Assembly (NCBI GenBank): GCA_009667805.1
Contig: CM019068.1
Span: forward strand, 3,207,218-3,271,217
Length of the DNA: 64,000 nucleotides
Reading direction: 5' to 3'
Source: Leptobrachium leishanense
Taxonomy: Eukaryota > Chordata > Amphibia > Anura > Megophryidae
Shown here: piece after piece, positions 11,424 to 21,143 of the stretch
How the letters are laid out: each line of letters opens with the position of its first letter
Numbering within the stretch: position 1 is the first letter of the stretch
The notes under the pieces: model-generated
What the model was told of the DNA's origin: nothing
The model's input: only the letters and a program-made list of their open reading frames with translations
The model's database searches: none
Made by a program: the position numbers and the translations under genes

Positions 11424-12096
11424 TGAAGTGGAAATAGGCTGGAAGACGGCCGCCATTGTACACAGGCGGCCATCTTGTTCAGAATATTGGTTCACTTGTA
11501 TATAACTAGGCAGGTTTGTAGCTGAGACTAGAATGAGGTATACGTAGAAATTTAGGAATGCGTTTAGATTAGCAGAAAAGCAATTAAAGCCTTATGAAAG
11601 ATCTTTGCTGTTTCTGGAAGCGGAGGAGAAAAGCGCCAAGGTCATTGGGGCCGTGGAAAGACGAAGGAGGATAGAAGACCGGGCCCCAGGCCACCTGAAT
11701 AAACATAGCCGATAGGGAGGGAGGCACTGCCCGGAGAAAGACAGCACAAACAAATCACAGACTGTCAAACTAACGAGAAGTGTATCAATTTATAGTTATA
11801 TGTGGAATGTTCTTTGTGTTCGAATTAATGATGGGAGGTATTAACCCACGTGGGGAAGAATAGAGTGTCATAGGGAGGTGGGCTAATGGGGATGTACCTA
11901 ATTATGTATTTGGGGCATAAAACCTCATGTCTCTGTGTAATCGGGGCTCACTCTTAGCGATTCAATCCTGTGTGAGCACTTGTGTGACGACACAATAAAG
12001 ACCTTGCCTTTCCTGAAGAGACTCGTGTTTGGACAATCCTTGCTTGTGTCTGGTCCGGCGCCGTTAATGAAGTGAACCTGATTGACTCCGGTAACA
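11424..12096 (+). repeat. 5' LTR of the endogenous retrovirus
   Basis: The 673-bp LTR begins TGAAGTGG and ends GGTAACA. A TATA-like CATAAAA lies at 11916-11922 and the polyadenylation signal AATAAA at 11994-11999, giving U3, a short R of about 80-100 bp, and U5. Read base by base, it is identical to the 3' LTR except for one missing C in the GGGGCC run near 11651. Confidence 0.95.
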
Positions 12097-13186
12097 TTTC
12101 TGGGGTCTCGATAGCCGGGATAACGGGCCTTTTGCCAAGACACAGGCAACGGCTGCTGAACACAGTGCGGCGCTTGACTGCAGCAGTGCCAGAATCCCGA
12201 TGGTTGGGGGCGGCCTTTGAAGGTGAGCTGACATCTGCAGGCGCCAAGCAGGATTTCCTGTACAGTGGACCTCATCTCGTCCCAAACAGACCCCCCCAAC
12301 CCGGGAAGCTGGGACACCAACGAGTCTGAGGAAACAGCAAGCAGCGCCGGCGATAGGTAACGTGTCTTCTATGTTTTGTATGTCTAAAGGAAATACCGGT
12401 ATCTAAGGGAAACGTCCGAGCTGAGATAGACGGATAAGAGGATGCGATGGCCACCATCCTATTGGCATATCTTTCCCGCCGCTGGTAGCGCTGACATTGC
12501 TAAGGAGCCAGAGTGGCTAGCGGGCGTCTGGATTCGGGGGAATTGAATGCCAATCAAAGGGTAGTTCTGTATGAGAGGGAGAAAGTAGCTGCGTGGAGTT
12601 GCAGGAGTCATTTTAGTTCAGTGTTTGTAAATAGAGCTTCGCCACGTGGGTAAAAGGGAAAGGAGGAGGGATTTTTCTGTGACTGGGCTAAGAGCCTAAG
12701 TCAGTGCCTAGTGTGTACGTCGTATAGTGACAAGGGCTTATAGTGAAGCCAACGATAGCTGCAGAGATAGTGGTGCTGAGTGGGTAGATTATCCATAAGG
12801 CAGATTGGAATTGCAGGCGGAAGTATAGACAAAGAACGGGGTGCACATAGCCACAAGCAGTCAAGAGTTAGAGTTCAAATTACGGGGTATAAGGAGCCAC
12901 AAAGGAGGAATACGTCCTTGGCTATTGGGAAGAGTTGAAGTGTTTTTTTTTTATTCTATGTTGAAAGTATCTGATACGGTATGGGTTGTGAATGAATTGA
13001 CTCGAGTGCTGTGAGTGAACGCGCGCCTACTCGCTCCGCGAGGAAGCAAACACGAGATTGTTGCTACTGAAGGGGGAAACACCTCAGACACGGATGACTT
13101 GTTGACTGAAGTATCAGACTGTAGATTTTAACTGTTGTTGAAATAATATATCTGTATTGCAAAAAGTATTGTTTTCAGGAGTGACA
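12097..13186 (+). promoter_or_regulatory. retroviral leader with probable primer-binding site
   Basis: This is a 1.1-kb untranslated leader. TGGGGTCTCGATAGCCGGGA starts four bases after the LTR. It resembles a proline-tRNA primer site but with an interruption, so the tRNA assignment is tentative. A splice-donor-like GATAGGTAACG lies near 12354. No open frame here is convincing. The region presumably carried the packaging signal, which would explain its retention in a deleted provirus. Confidence 0.55.
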
Positions 13187-13435
13187 ATGGGTAACGGGTC
13201 ATCTAAGCCCAAGAAGGTAAAGGAGGGTGAGATGCCCCTAGAATATATGGTGCGGAATTTCGAAGCATTATATAAAAACGTATGATTATGGTGTAGAATT
13301 GACAAAAGAGAAATTAAAAGTAATGTGTACAGTTGTGTGGCCGTTATTAGTCCCAGGATGGCCAGAGCAGGGGTCAATGGACCCGGAGTTGGTACAGAAG
13401 GTACACTCCCAAGTCACAGAGCATAACCGTATATA
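13187..13435 (+). pseudogene. ERV gag remnant (matrix N-terminus)
   Basis: ATG at 13187 begins MGNGSSKPKK, a glycine-2 myristoylation signal followed by basic residues, as expected for retroviral matrix. The frame ends after 32 codons at a TGA near 13283. In a shifted frame, matrix-like sequence (LTKEKLKVMC, WPLLVPGWPEQG) continues to about 13435 before another stop. Capsid and nucleocapsid are not present, so it cannot make a particle protein. Confidence 0.75.
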
Positions 13436-14339
13436 GATATATGGAGATATTGCATTAAAAATAAGAGTCATTTTATAATGATAGCGGGGTAAAGTAAGAA
13501 GCAGGATCCCCAAAATAAGAGAGAGGGGACAGAGAGGTCCCACCAGGAAAGATCGAGATGCCCGATGGGAGCATATATAAATAATTAATCTATTAAACTG
13601 TTCAATTAAAAGTAAAATAGAGAAGAATAATTTATAAGTTAGAGTGTGGAATGTCTCTGTGCTGGTCCCTCTCCCTCCCTCCTTTCTGACACACTGTTTG
13701 CACGGAGAGGGGGAAGAGAGGGAGTCAGTTTTCTTTTTGTTTTTTTTTTTTGTTTTTCTCCTCGCTCTCTGATAAGCGGTGGAGGAGAGGAAAAGAAAAA
13801 TAACCCTTTATATACTTGTGCAGTGAGTTGAGAGTGGAGAAAAATAAAGAAAGAATAATTCGAGAAATAATTAAAGTAGTTTTTCTTTACTGTTTTTAAA
13901 AGGTATATTTTTGTTTGATTTTTAAAGGAATGGTTATTTTATTGTTATGAGATTGTTTTAGATAATTACTGATGAGATGTGTGGAGTGGTTTTATGACAG
14001 TGGAATGATTTATTTTTATGTTTATTTATTTATTTTCCGATGTGGTATTAAGAGTCTGTTTTGGTTACGGGAAAAGATTTCTGAGGATATTGTTTATACA
14101 ATGTGTATATATGTATATGCCCGAATGTCCCATCCAGCTCCTGGGGTGGGATATTTTTTACAAATTGCAAGCCCAAATTATGTTTTTTTTTTCCCGGGGG
14201 TCACGTTCAATTAGATCTGCCCGATAGTGGTGGCTCTACTCGACAGCATATTCCAGCCAGTCCGCACAATCCACAATCTGTGAAAATCGCAGTAGTTATG
14301 TCAAGGGAAGAAGAATGGCGCACGGCACCTACTCTGTCT
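13436..14339 (+). other. non-coding filler in the gag-protease position
   Basis: This stretch is AT-rich and lies where capsid, nucleocapsid and protease should be. A pyrimidine-rich tract and its rough inverse occur at 13660-13790 (GAGAGGGGGAAGAGAGG against CCTCTCCCT-type sequence). I see no gag or protease motif. It may be sequence brought in at the deletion or decayed internal sequence. Confidence 0.5.
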
Positions 14340-17058
14340 GCACGCCGGATCCGCACGCACTACTCCTTGGAATTCCTGAGGTGGGGGCGGAGGAAAACCC
14401 GCCCAGATGAGTTGAATCACAGCCCGGCGCAACACCGGTGGCTCTAAAATGATATTATATCCACAAAAAGCCAAGCAGAATATACAAATATATTTACAAA
14501 AATTTAAAGATAACGGCATATTAAAATTCTGTGTGTCACCATGGAACACACCCCTATTGCCAGTACTGAAAGAGGGCACACAAGAGTATCGCCCTGTCCA
14601 AGATTTACGAGCTGTCAACGAGGCCACAGTAACACTACACCCTGTGGTTCCTAATCCATACAATTTACTGGCTTCCCCCACAGAAAAAGACTGTTTATCT
14701 GCCACAAAAGCCTTGCTACATCTACTAAGCCAAGCAGGTTACAGAGTTTCTAAAAAGAAAGCACAAATATGTAAACAGAGTGTAAAATACCTGGGCTTCC
14801 AGTTAACAGGTACCAAACGTGCATTGGGGGCAGAAAGAAAAGAAGCGGTGTGCCGCATACCCCAACCAAAGACCAGGAGACAAGTCCGTGAGTTCTTGGG
14901 AGCTGCAGGCTTCTGCCGCCTGTGGATCCCCAACTTCGCAGATATTGCCAAGCCGCTTCATCAAGCCACAAAGGGGGGAGAACTAGACCCCTTTCATTGG
15001 GAAGAAGAGCAAACAGCAGCGTTCCTGAAATTAAAGATTCTGCTGATGGAAGCTCCTGCGCTGGGTCTGCCAGATCATAGCAAGCCTTTCCAGCTGTTCG
15101 TACATGAACATAACCAAACGGCAACAGGAGTATTGGTCCAGACCTTTGGCTCATGGCTGAGGCCTGTGGCCTACCTCTCCAAGCAACTCGACCCTGTGGC
15201 CTGCGGCCTACCCCCATGCCTGAAAGCAGTGGCTGCCACCGCAATGCTGATAGCAGAAGCAGACAAGCTGACCCTTGGACAAGTTCTTCATGTCAAGGTG
15301 CCCCATGCTGTCAAGGCTCTGCTGGATGTCAAAGGAGGTTACTGGTTCAGCAACAGCCGGATGACGAAGTACCAAGCCATGATGTGTGAAAATCCACGGG
15401 TTCATTTGGACCTCATCGCTACCTTAAACCCTGCTACTTTACTGCCTGACTGTGAAGAGGATCCAGATCATGAATGCCTCCAAGTCATGGAAGAAGTGTT
15501 CAGTAGCAGGCCAGATTTGAAAGACGTACCCCTAGACAAATACGATCTACAGCTATTCACTGATGGAAGCAGCTACATGGATGATGGGAAGAAAGTCTCC
15601 GGCTATGCAGTAGTCTCAACAGAAGAAGTAATCGAAGCAAAGCCACTGCCAGGCCACACATCTGCACAACTAGCTGAAATCACAGCTTTAACCAGAGCCC
15701 TTGAAATTTCTGAAGGCAAAAGAGTAAATATCTACACAGATTCCAAGTACGCCTTCATGACAGTCCATGCACATGGTGCACTCTACAAAGAAAGAGGCCT
15801 ACTCACGTCTTCAGGACAACAAATCAAATATGCAGCTGAAATCACGGCCCTCCTGGAGGCAGTGTGGAAACCAAGTGCTGTCAGCATCATGCACTGCCGT
15901 GGCCACCAAAAGGGCCGTGATGAAATTCCGAAGGGTAACAGACGCGCGGACCAGGCCGCAAAAGCAGCTGCAAAACCGCCACTACCAACAGAGGCAGAAG
16001 CTCAAGCTAAAGTACTGATCTGCAAGCAAGAGCCTCAACCTCCTATGCCAAATTACGAGTTCTACATGAATTTGAAAAAGTTTGAACCCCACGGCGAGTT
16101 CATTGAAATAATACTGCACAAATGGCAAGATGATTACGAACTGTTAGAACTCAATCATGATTATATCCAATGGCTTTTCCCAACACGAACACAAGGCCGA
16201 AATTTCTACTCTACTCCCCTGAATCCGCAAGAGACACGCCTAATGATCAACACCTCAGAAGTTCAGCGAAGACTGCGCAGAGCTTACAAAATGATGCTGA
16301 AATTCTTCGGCGTAAAAATAGTGGGGGAGGAGGAAGATAAAGAAACAACTGAAGTTGAACGAGCAGAAAATTTCGCGTCAAGATTTGAAAATTTGACCAA
16401 TCATCCTCATAATAATCTACGAATCACACGAATACTGCACAGTCTGGGAGAATTGGGAGCAGAAGAATACCAAGTCCCACTGGTGAGGTTCTTCCTCAAG
16501 GAGATCCTTATCAAGAACAGACTGCCAAGAATGAAGAAAAGTGCAATGGACTTTTTCATACCAGCAGTAAGAGATTCACAAGACAGACAAGATTTACTGT
16601 TTTTCGCATGGCGATACTATTTCCCAAAAGAAGATTGCATCTGGGGAAATCATGGAGAATTGGCACGATACAAACCAAAGCCAGTGGTGGCTGCACTCTT
16701 ACCGGCGCCACTGAGCGAGTGGACACCTGTGTACTCAGAAAAAGAAAAGAAGTGGCTGACAGAAGAACCTGGAGGTTATGGAGAAGATGGATGGTTCCAG
16801 ATGGAGAATGGACGAATGGTCCTACCAGCAACACTGGCTCCTGAAATCATAAGAGCACTTCACGCAAGTACCCATGGAGGAAGAGAAATGATGGAGCAAC
16901 AGTTAGAACCACATTTCTACGTACCAGGATTGTCAGCAATCTGCAAAACAACAGCACAGCAGTGTGTAACATGTGCCAGAAACAACCCAAGAACAGGCCC
17001 GTCTCAACCCCCAGGGAAACAGCCAATCGGGCTATCCCAATGGCATCATTACAAATAG
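14340..17058 (+). CDS. pol: ERV pol remnant: RT ends, RNase H, OGFR-like domain, integrase zinc domain
   Basis: The main open frame is 14449-17058 (869 codons counted from the ATG at 14449). RT similarity begins earlier, near 14340, in other frames with stops. In order: RT N-terminal part (SPWNTPLLPV, YRPVQDLRAVN; residues about 1-75), then an abrupt in-frame join near 14665-14675 that removes the palm with the YVDD-type catalytic motif, then RT connection (YLGFQLTG) to about residue 330. RNase H follows with the acidic residues D372, E410, D431 and D501 in TDGSS, AEITAL, TDSKYA and ADQAAK. The OGFR-like domain spans residues 534-744. The integrase HHCC motif is H805, H809, C839 and C842. The frame ends at a frameshift before the integrase core. 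It could be translated but cannot encode an active RT. Confidence 0.9.
16048..16680 (+). other. captured OGFR (opioid growth factor receptor) conserved domain within pol
   Basis: Residues 534-744 of the pol frame match the conserved N-terminal domain of opioid growth factor receptor and OGFRL1, recognised from memory of the family. Landmarks in order are PNYEFY (534), NHDYIQWLFP (569-578), HNNLRITRIL (654-663), SLGELG, PLVRFFL (677-683), SAMDFF, and FAWRYYF ending in IWG (about 733). Their order and spacing follow the vertebrate proteins. OGFR is a nuclear-envelope and nuclear receptor for Met-enkephalin linked to growth control. The segment is one uninterrupted frame, whereas the host gene is multi-exonic, so capture was through spliced RNA. 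It sits between RNase H and the integrase zinc motif, the slot of dUTPase in non-primate lentiviruses. Retroviral sequence resumes by about residue 790. Function in the virus is unknown. Confidence 0.9.
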
Positions 17059-17897
17059 ACTTTACAGTACTGCCACCCTGCAAAGGATACAAATATTTAC
17101 TAGTGATGGTGTGTACACTGACAGGATGGGTGGAAGCTTTCCCAACAAGAACTGAAAAGACAACAGAAGTGGTAAAGAGCCTGATGAAAGAAATAATACC
17201 ACGTTACGGACTTCCACTTGAGATAGGGTCGGACAATGGCCCTGCATTTATCCAGAACTGTTTGCAGCAACTAGCCCGGCTACTGGGCATCACCTGGAAG
17301 CTACACACCGCTTACAGGCCCCAAAGTTCGGGAAAAGTTGAAAGAATGAACCGTACCCTAAAGACTTTGATGTCCAAACTGTGTCAAGAGACGTCATTAG
17401 GCTGGTTGGACTTGCTGCCGATAGTCCTTTTGCACATTAGGTGCAGACCAACCCCCCAATTGAAGTTAAGTCCGTACGAACTTATGTTTGGACGGCCGAC
17501 TCCTCTAATTAATGGACTAAGGGGGGACCTTCGGGCATTGGGAGAAACTAAACTAAATGATCAGGTAATAATGCTGAGTAAATCAATGCAGAAATTAAAT
17601 ACTTAGGTAGGGGATAATATACCGCATTTTCTGTATTCTTCACTGTATAAGTATTGTCCGGGTGACTCAGTATGGGTAAAAAAAGTGGAAAATGATCCAC
17701 TAGGTCCAAAATGGAGAGGTTTTTATTTTGTCCTGTTATCAACCCCCACAGCAGTAAAGGTTGCCGAGGTGGTCCCGTGGATACATCACTCCAGAGTAAA
17801 AGCAGCTGCCAGTCCTGAGCTAACATGGAAGGTCGTTACCAACGAAACCAACCCGCTGAGGCTGAAGCTGACAAAGACCACAGCCATGAGCACCTAA
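16962..17897 (+). pseudogene. ERV integrase core and C-terminal domain (frameshifted)
   Basis: The frame differs from the upstream pol frame; the shift lies near 17025. The catalytic triad is present: D at 17058-17060 (in LQIDF), D at 17232-17234 (in GSDNG), E at 17340-17342 (in GKVERMN). This gives the classical spacing of 35 residues between the second D and the E. An in-frame TAG at 17604-17606 precedes the C-terminal domain (PGDSVWVKK, GPKWRG, VPWIHHSRVK), which runs to a stop at 17897. One frameshift plus one nonsense codon therefore disable integrase, although the active-site residues survive. Confidence 0.9.
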
Positions 17898-19261
17898 ATG
17901 ATCCTAACCCAGATAATACAGGGGATCAACAAGTGGGTGTTTTGATGGGCACAGGTCCTGACCATCCGCCGACGGGGGATACCCACAGGGTGCTTTTTAG
18001 GGGCCCGGCCCCCACCCTTGATCCAGAGACAATTCATATACCATTTGCCTCTGTTCCAATGAATTTGAGTATGTTTGTATCAGGGAATGTCACAATATAT
18101 GCTGTCGATGCACAAAGGGACCGGACAGAATCAGTCAGTCCCGGGTACCCCATAATAGGACCAGTGTATCCACCAGAATGGTGTTTTCAACTAGGACCAG
18201 ATAAAGAAACAAATAACGAGGGTGGGTTATGTAACTCAAGTCAGTTCAACTGGATATCATACATTTATATATTCAAAACAGGACAAAAGGCGAATTATTT
18301 ATACATACGATGCAGGCAACTCACTGGAGACCAAGAGGCGGTGATTGGGAATGGGACCAATGGGAGGCAGGGTGCAGTGGATATGATGAGACGGCTGAGA
18401 CATCTTGCGATAGAGATATCAAAGGGAACACTACATTCATCACCATTTATAGTGACAGGAGGGTACCAGGTGTGCTGTGAAAGGGTGTGTTACACATGGG
18501 TACCACCAACAATAACAGGAATGTGTTATTTGGCTAAGCTGGTCCCAATCCAGAGACTAAGGGGAGAAGACACAAACACAGACACAGAACTACACCCTAG
18601 GTACCCACTGGTGTTTGAAAGACCGAAGAGAGAATTGTTTACGAAGATGGATCGAATATGGACATGGTTGCCAGCATGGACTGGATGGGGAGGAGAGATG
18701 ATGAGGAGATTGAATAGCTATGTCAACCTGATGGATGAGATTCTGAATAGAACCAGTATGGATATCCAGCTGCTGAATCTGGAAATGCGTGAGTTACGAA
18801 AGGTGCAAATGATACATGAAATGGCGCTTGAGCAGATCAGTGTGGCCTTGAATGGATTGTGTGAAATGACAATGCACTATGAATGTTGCACCTTCATCAG
18901 AAACACTACACAAGAAGTCCCAGATTATTACCAGGTAATTCAAGATTATCAGGAGAAGGTAGCACAGTTGCAGGGCACAGCCAGGAGGATTGCTGCCGAA
19001 GGCTGGAATCCGCTCCGGGGGTTTGCAATGGGAGAATGGTTTGGTTCCATCTTGAGATTCATCTCAAAGATTGGATCCATGATACTTATGATAGTGGTGA
19101 TCTTGACCATAGGGATACTGATATACCGCATAGGGCTATGCATATGGCCACTGTGCAAGATAGCACTGACACCCACACAAACACAGAAGATACCACTGAT
19201 AATTCCACAGGGTATGTTCCCAGTGAAAGAAACCCCCCCTTTTTCAGTAGTTTCAGAATAG
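17825..19261 (+). CDS. env: ERV envelope glycoprotein, open frame of 478 codons
   Basis: The frame opens inside the 3' end of pol and stays intact to 19261. No signal peptide is visible at the first ATG: the first roughly 80 residues are hydrophilic. The surface part has several N-x-S/T sites (NLS, NVT, NSS, NGT). A furin-like RPKR lies at residues 266-269 and is taken as the SU/TM border. The transmembrane subunit has a coiled-coil-like stretch, a cysteine motif C-x7-CC (CEMTMHYECC), and a hydrophobic membrane span at about residues 413-445 (ILMIVVILTIGILIY), then a short tail. The total is shorter than most gammaretroviral envelopes, mainly in SU, so an internal SU deletion is possible. The leader may instead come from a spliced upstream exon. 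Confidence 0.85.
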   Translation: MEGRYQRNQPAEAEADKDHSHEHLNDPNPDNTGDQQVGVLMGTGPDHPPTGDTHRVLFRGPAPTLDPETIHIPFASVPMNLSMFVSGNVTIYAVDAQRDRTESVSPGYPIIGPVYPPEWCFQLGPDKETNNEGGLCNSSQFNWISYIYIFKTGQKANYLYIRCRQLTGDQEAVIGNGTNGRQGAVDMMRRLRHLAIEISKGTLHSSPFIVTGGYQVCCERVCYTWVPPTITGMCYLAKLVPIQRLRGEDTNTDTELHPRYPLVFERPKRELFTKMDRIWTWLPAWTGWGGEMMRRLNSYVNLMDEILNRTSMDIQLLNLEMRELRKVQMIHEMALEQISVALNGLCEMTMHYECCTFIRNTTQEVPDYYQVIQDYQEKVAQLQGTARRIAAEGWNPLRGFAMGEWFGSILRFISKIGSMILMIVVILTIGILIYRIGLCIWPLCKIALTPTQTQKIPLIIPQGMFPVKETPPFSVVSE

Positions 19262-19308
19262 TGGAGTGTAATGGCTACAAGTGCCAGGAAAAGATCCTGA
19301 CACTTGAG

Positions 19309-19319
19309 CCAAGGGGGAA
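19309..19319 (+). promoter_or_regulatory. ERV polypurine tract
   Basis: The stretch CCAAGGGGGAA lies directly before the 3' LTR (TGAAGTGG). This is the expected plus-strand primer position. Confidence 0.8.
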
Positions 19320-19993
19320 TGAAGTGGAAATAGGCTGGAAGACGGCCGCCATTGTACACAGGCGGCCATCTTGTTCAGAATATTGGTTCACTTGTATATA
19401 ACTAGGCAGGTTTGTAGCTGAGACTAGAATGAGGTATACGTAGAAATTTAGGAATGCGTTTAGATTAGCAGAAAAGCAATTAAAGCCTTATGAAAGATCT
19501 TTGCTGTTTCTGGAAGCGGAGGAGAAAAGCGCCAAGGTCATTGGGGCCCGTGGAAAGACGAAGGAGGATAGAAGACCGGGCCCCAGGCCACCTGAATAAA
19601 CATAGCCGATAGGGAGGGAGGCACTGCCCGGAGAAAGACAGCACAAACAAATCACAGACTGTCAAACTAACGAGAAGTGTATCAATTTATAGTTATATGT
19701 GGAATGTTCTTTGTGTTCGAATTAATGATGGGAGGTATTAACCCACGTGGGGAAGAATAGAGTGTCATAGGGAGGTGGGCTAATGGGGATGTACCTAATT
19801 ATGTATTTGGGGCATAAAACCTCATGTCTCTGTGTAATCGGGGCTCACTCTTAGCGATTCAATCCTGTGTGAGCACTTGTGTGACGACACAATAAAGACC
19901 TTGCCTTTCCTGAAGAGACTCGTGTTTGGACAATCCTTGCTTGTGTCTGGTCCGGCGCCGTTAATGAAGTGAACCTGATTGACTCCGGTAACA
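19320..19993 (+). repeat. 3' LTR of the endogenous retrovirus
   Basis: The 674-bp LTR is identical to the 5' LTR apart from one extra C. It carries the polyadenylation signal AATAAA near 19891. It is followed by the ATAC duplication, after which gypsy integrase coding resumes. Confidence 0.95.
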
Positions 19994-20053
19994 ATACCTA
20001 CACGTCCTTGGCAGATTGGACTTATTCAACTATGCAGGAAAAGAGTACCTGAT
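19994..20053 (+). pseudogene. gypsy integrase fragment between ERV and solo LTR
   Basis: This short coding piece (PTRPWQ, then a frame with GKEYLI) is the start of the gypsy integrase core. It is bounded left by the ATAC duplication and right by CTGAT, the target duplication of the next element. A frame irregularity lies inside it. Confidence 0.75.
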
Positions 20054-20871
20054 TGTCACGGAGCTGGTTCCGGGGTGGCAGGTTTGAACCCAATGTGCAA
20101 TGATTTATGCAGAGGAGATTGTGTGTGTGTGTGTATATATACATACAAAAGTATTTATTAGGAGTAAGGTATAAAAGGCAATAAACAAATATCAAGGAGC
20201 TGGGTAATACTGACAGGAAGGGAAGACACTGTATAAATAATAACCAGCAATAAGATTAAGTAAAAAGGCAAGCTGAGAGAAAATGTAGAGAAACGAGAAC
20301 ACTAAAACTATACTGAACTATACTAAATACATAAGAGAGTGGATAGAAATAGGAAGTAGAGCAGGGTTAGGCCAGGTGTGGAGGGAGATATATAGTTAGG
20401 AGAATGGAGGCTGAAGGAAGGTCTTAGGGAAAATAGAAAACAAAAGCAGAGAGTTATTTGCAGGCAGAGGGTCCTGGGAAGGCAGAGGGTCCTGGGAAGG
20501 CAGAGGGTCTTTAGAACAGGATCTGTAGCAGGAGATCTTTAAACAGGATCTGTAGCAGGAGATCTTCGAGCCAGGAAACTGTAGAGAGGGTTATCTGCAG
20601 ATAATAACGTAGAGAAGACAGGATACAACAAGGGTCTAAGCAGGTATCAGGAACTGGAGGTAGCTTCTTGCTAGTGAGGAGAACACTAGGTTAATGCAGA
20701 AGCATTTTGGGATAGGTGTGGTCCTCTTTTGTAGAGGAAAATTTGGAAGGGATTAGCTAGCACCTGGTTACTAGCTCAGCAAGGCTTTTCAGGAGGGCCA
20801 CTGCTACTCTTACCTCTATCAGGCAACTTGTTCTTAGTTCTCTTGCGGCGCCGGCGGCGAGGCACATGACA
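20054..20871. mobile_element. solo-LTR-like element with 5-bp duplication
   Basis: The ends are TGTCACGG and CATGACA (TG..CA with a TGTCA/TGACA inverted terminus). CTGAT duplications lie at 20049-20053 and 20872-20876. Removing 818 bp plus one CTGAT lets the gypsy integrase frame continue. The interior has small tandem duplications (GGCAGAGGGTCCTGGGAA units at about 20460-20510, CAGGATCTGTAGCAGGAGAT twice at 20518-20560) and a GT/TA microsatellite at 20120. It is most likely a solo LTR of another gypsy family. No coding sequence. Confidence 0.85.
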
Positions 20872-21143
20872 CTGATATTAGTTGATCATTACTCAGACTT
20901 CTGGGAAATTGAACGGCTTCCTGACTTATCCACTGAAACTACAGTTAAGAGGTGAAAGGCACAGTTTGCACGTCATGGCCAACCTGATAAAGTGATTTCT
21001 GATAATGGCCCTCAGTTCTCAAGCTTACAATTAGGAAATTTGAATTTGAATGGGAGTTTGAGCATGTAACTTCCTCACCACGTCATCCACAGGCTAACGG
21101 CAAAGCTGAATCTGCAGTGAAGATTGTAAAAAATGTATGCAAG
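20872..21143 (+). pseudogene. gypsy integrase core fragment
   Basis: VDHYSDFWEIE and VISDNGPQFSS mark the integrase core, including the second catalytic aspartate. A stop codon (TGA near 20953) and a frameshift near 21025 break it. The catalytic glutamate block (GKAESAVK) survives in the shifted frame. It ends at the CAAG duplication of the inserted LTR-like element. Confidence 0.85.

Larger units (their letters stand above)
11424..19993 (+). mobile_element. endogenous retrovirus, gamma/epsilon-like, with captured OGFR domain
   Basis: The LTRs at 11424-12096 and 19320-19993 bound the provirus, flanked by the 4-bp duplication ATAC (11420-11423 and 19994-19997). The order is leader, gag start, pol remnant, env, polypurine tract, LTR. 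The pol motifs resemble gammaretrovirus-type RT and RNase H (for example SPWNTPLLPV, YRPVQDLRAVN). Most of gag, all of protease and the RT core are missing, and integrase is broken twice. The LTRs differ by one base, so insertion was recent. The unusual feature is an OGFR-like domain fused into pol. Confidence 0.93.

Noticed and set aside
16048..16680. dUTPase or another known retroviral accessory domain in the slot between RNase H and integrase
   Set aside because: No dUTPase motifs are present; the residue pattern matches OGFR throughout.
16048..16680. A genuine host OGFR exon with a provirus beside it
   Set aside because: RNase H and integrase zinc-binding sequence continue in the same frame on both sides, with no splice sites or LTR between them.
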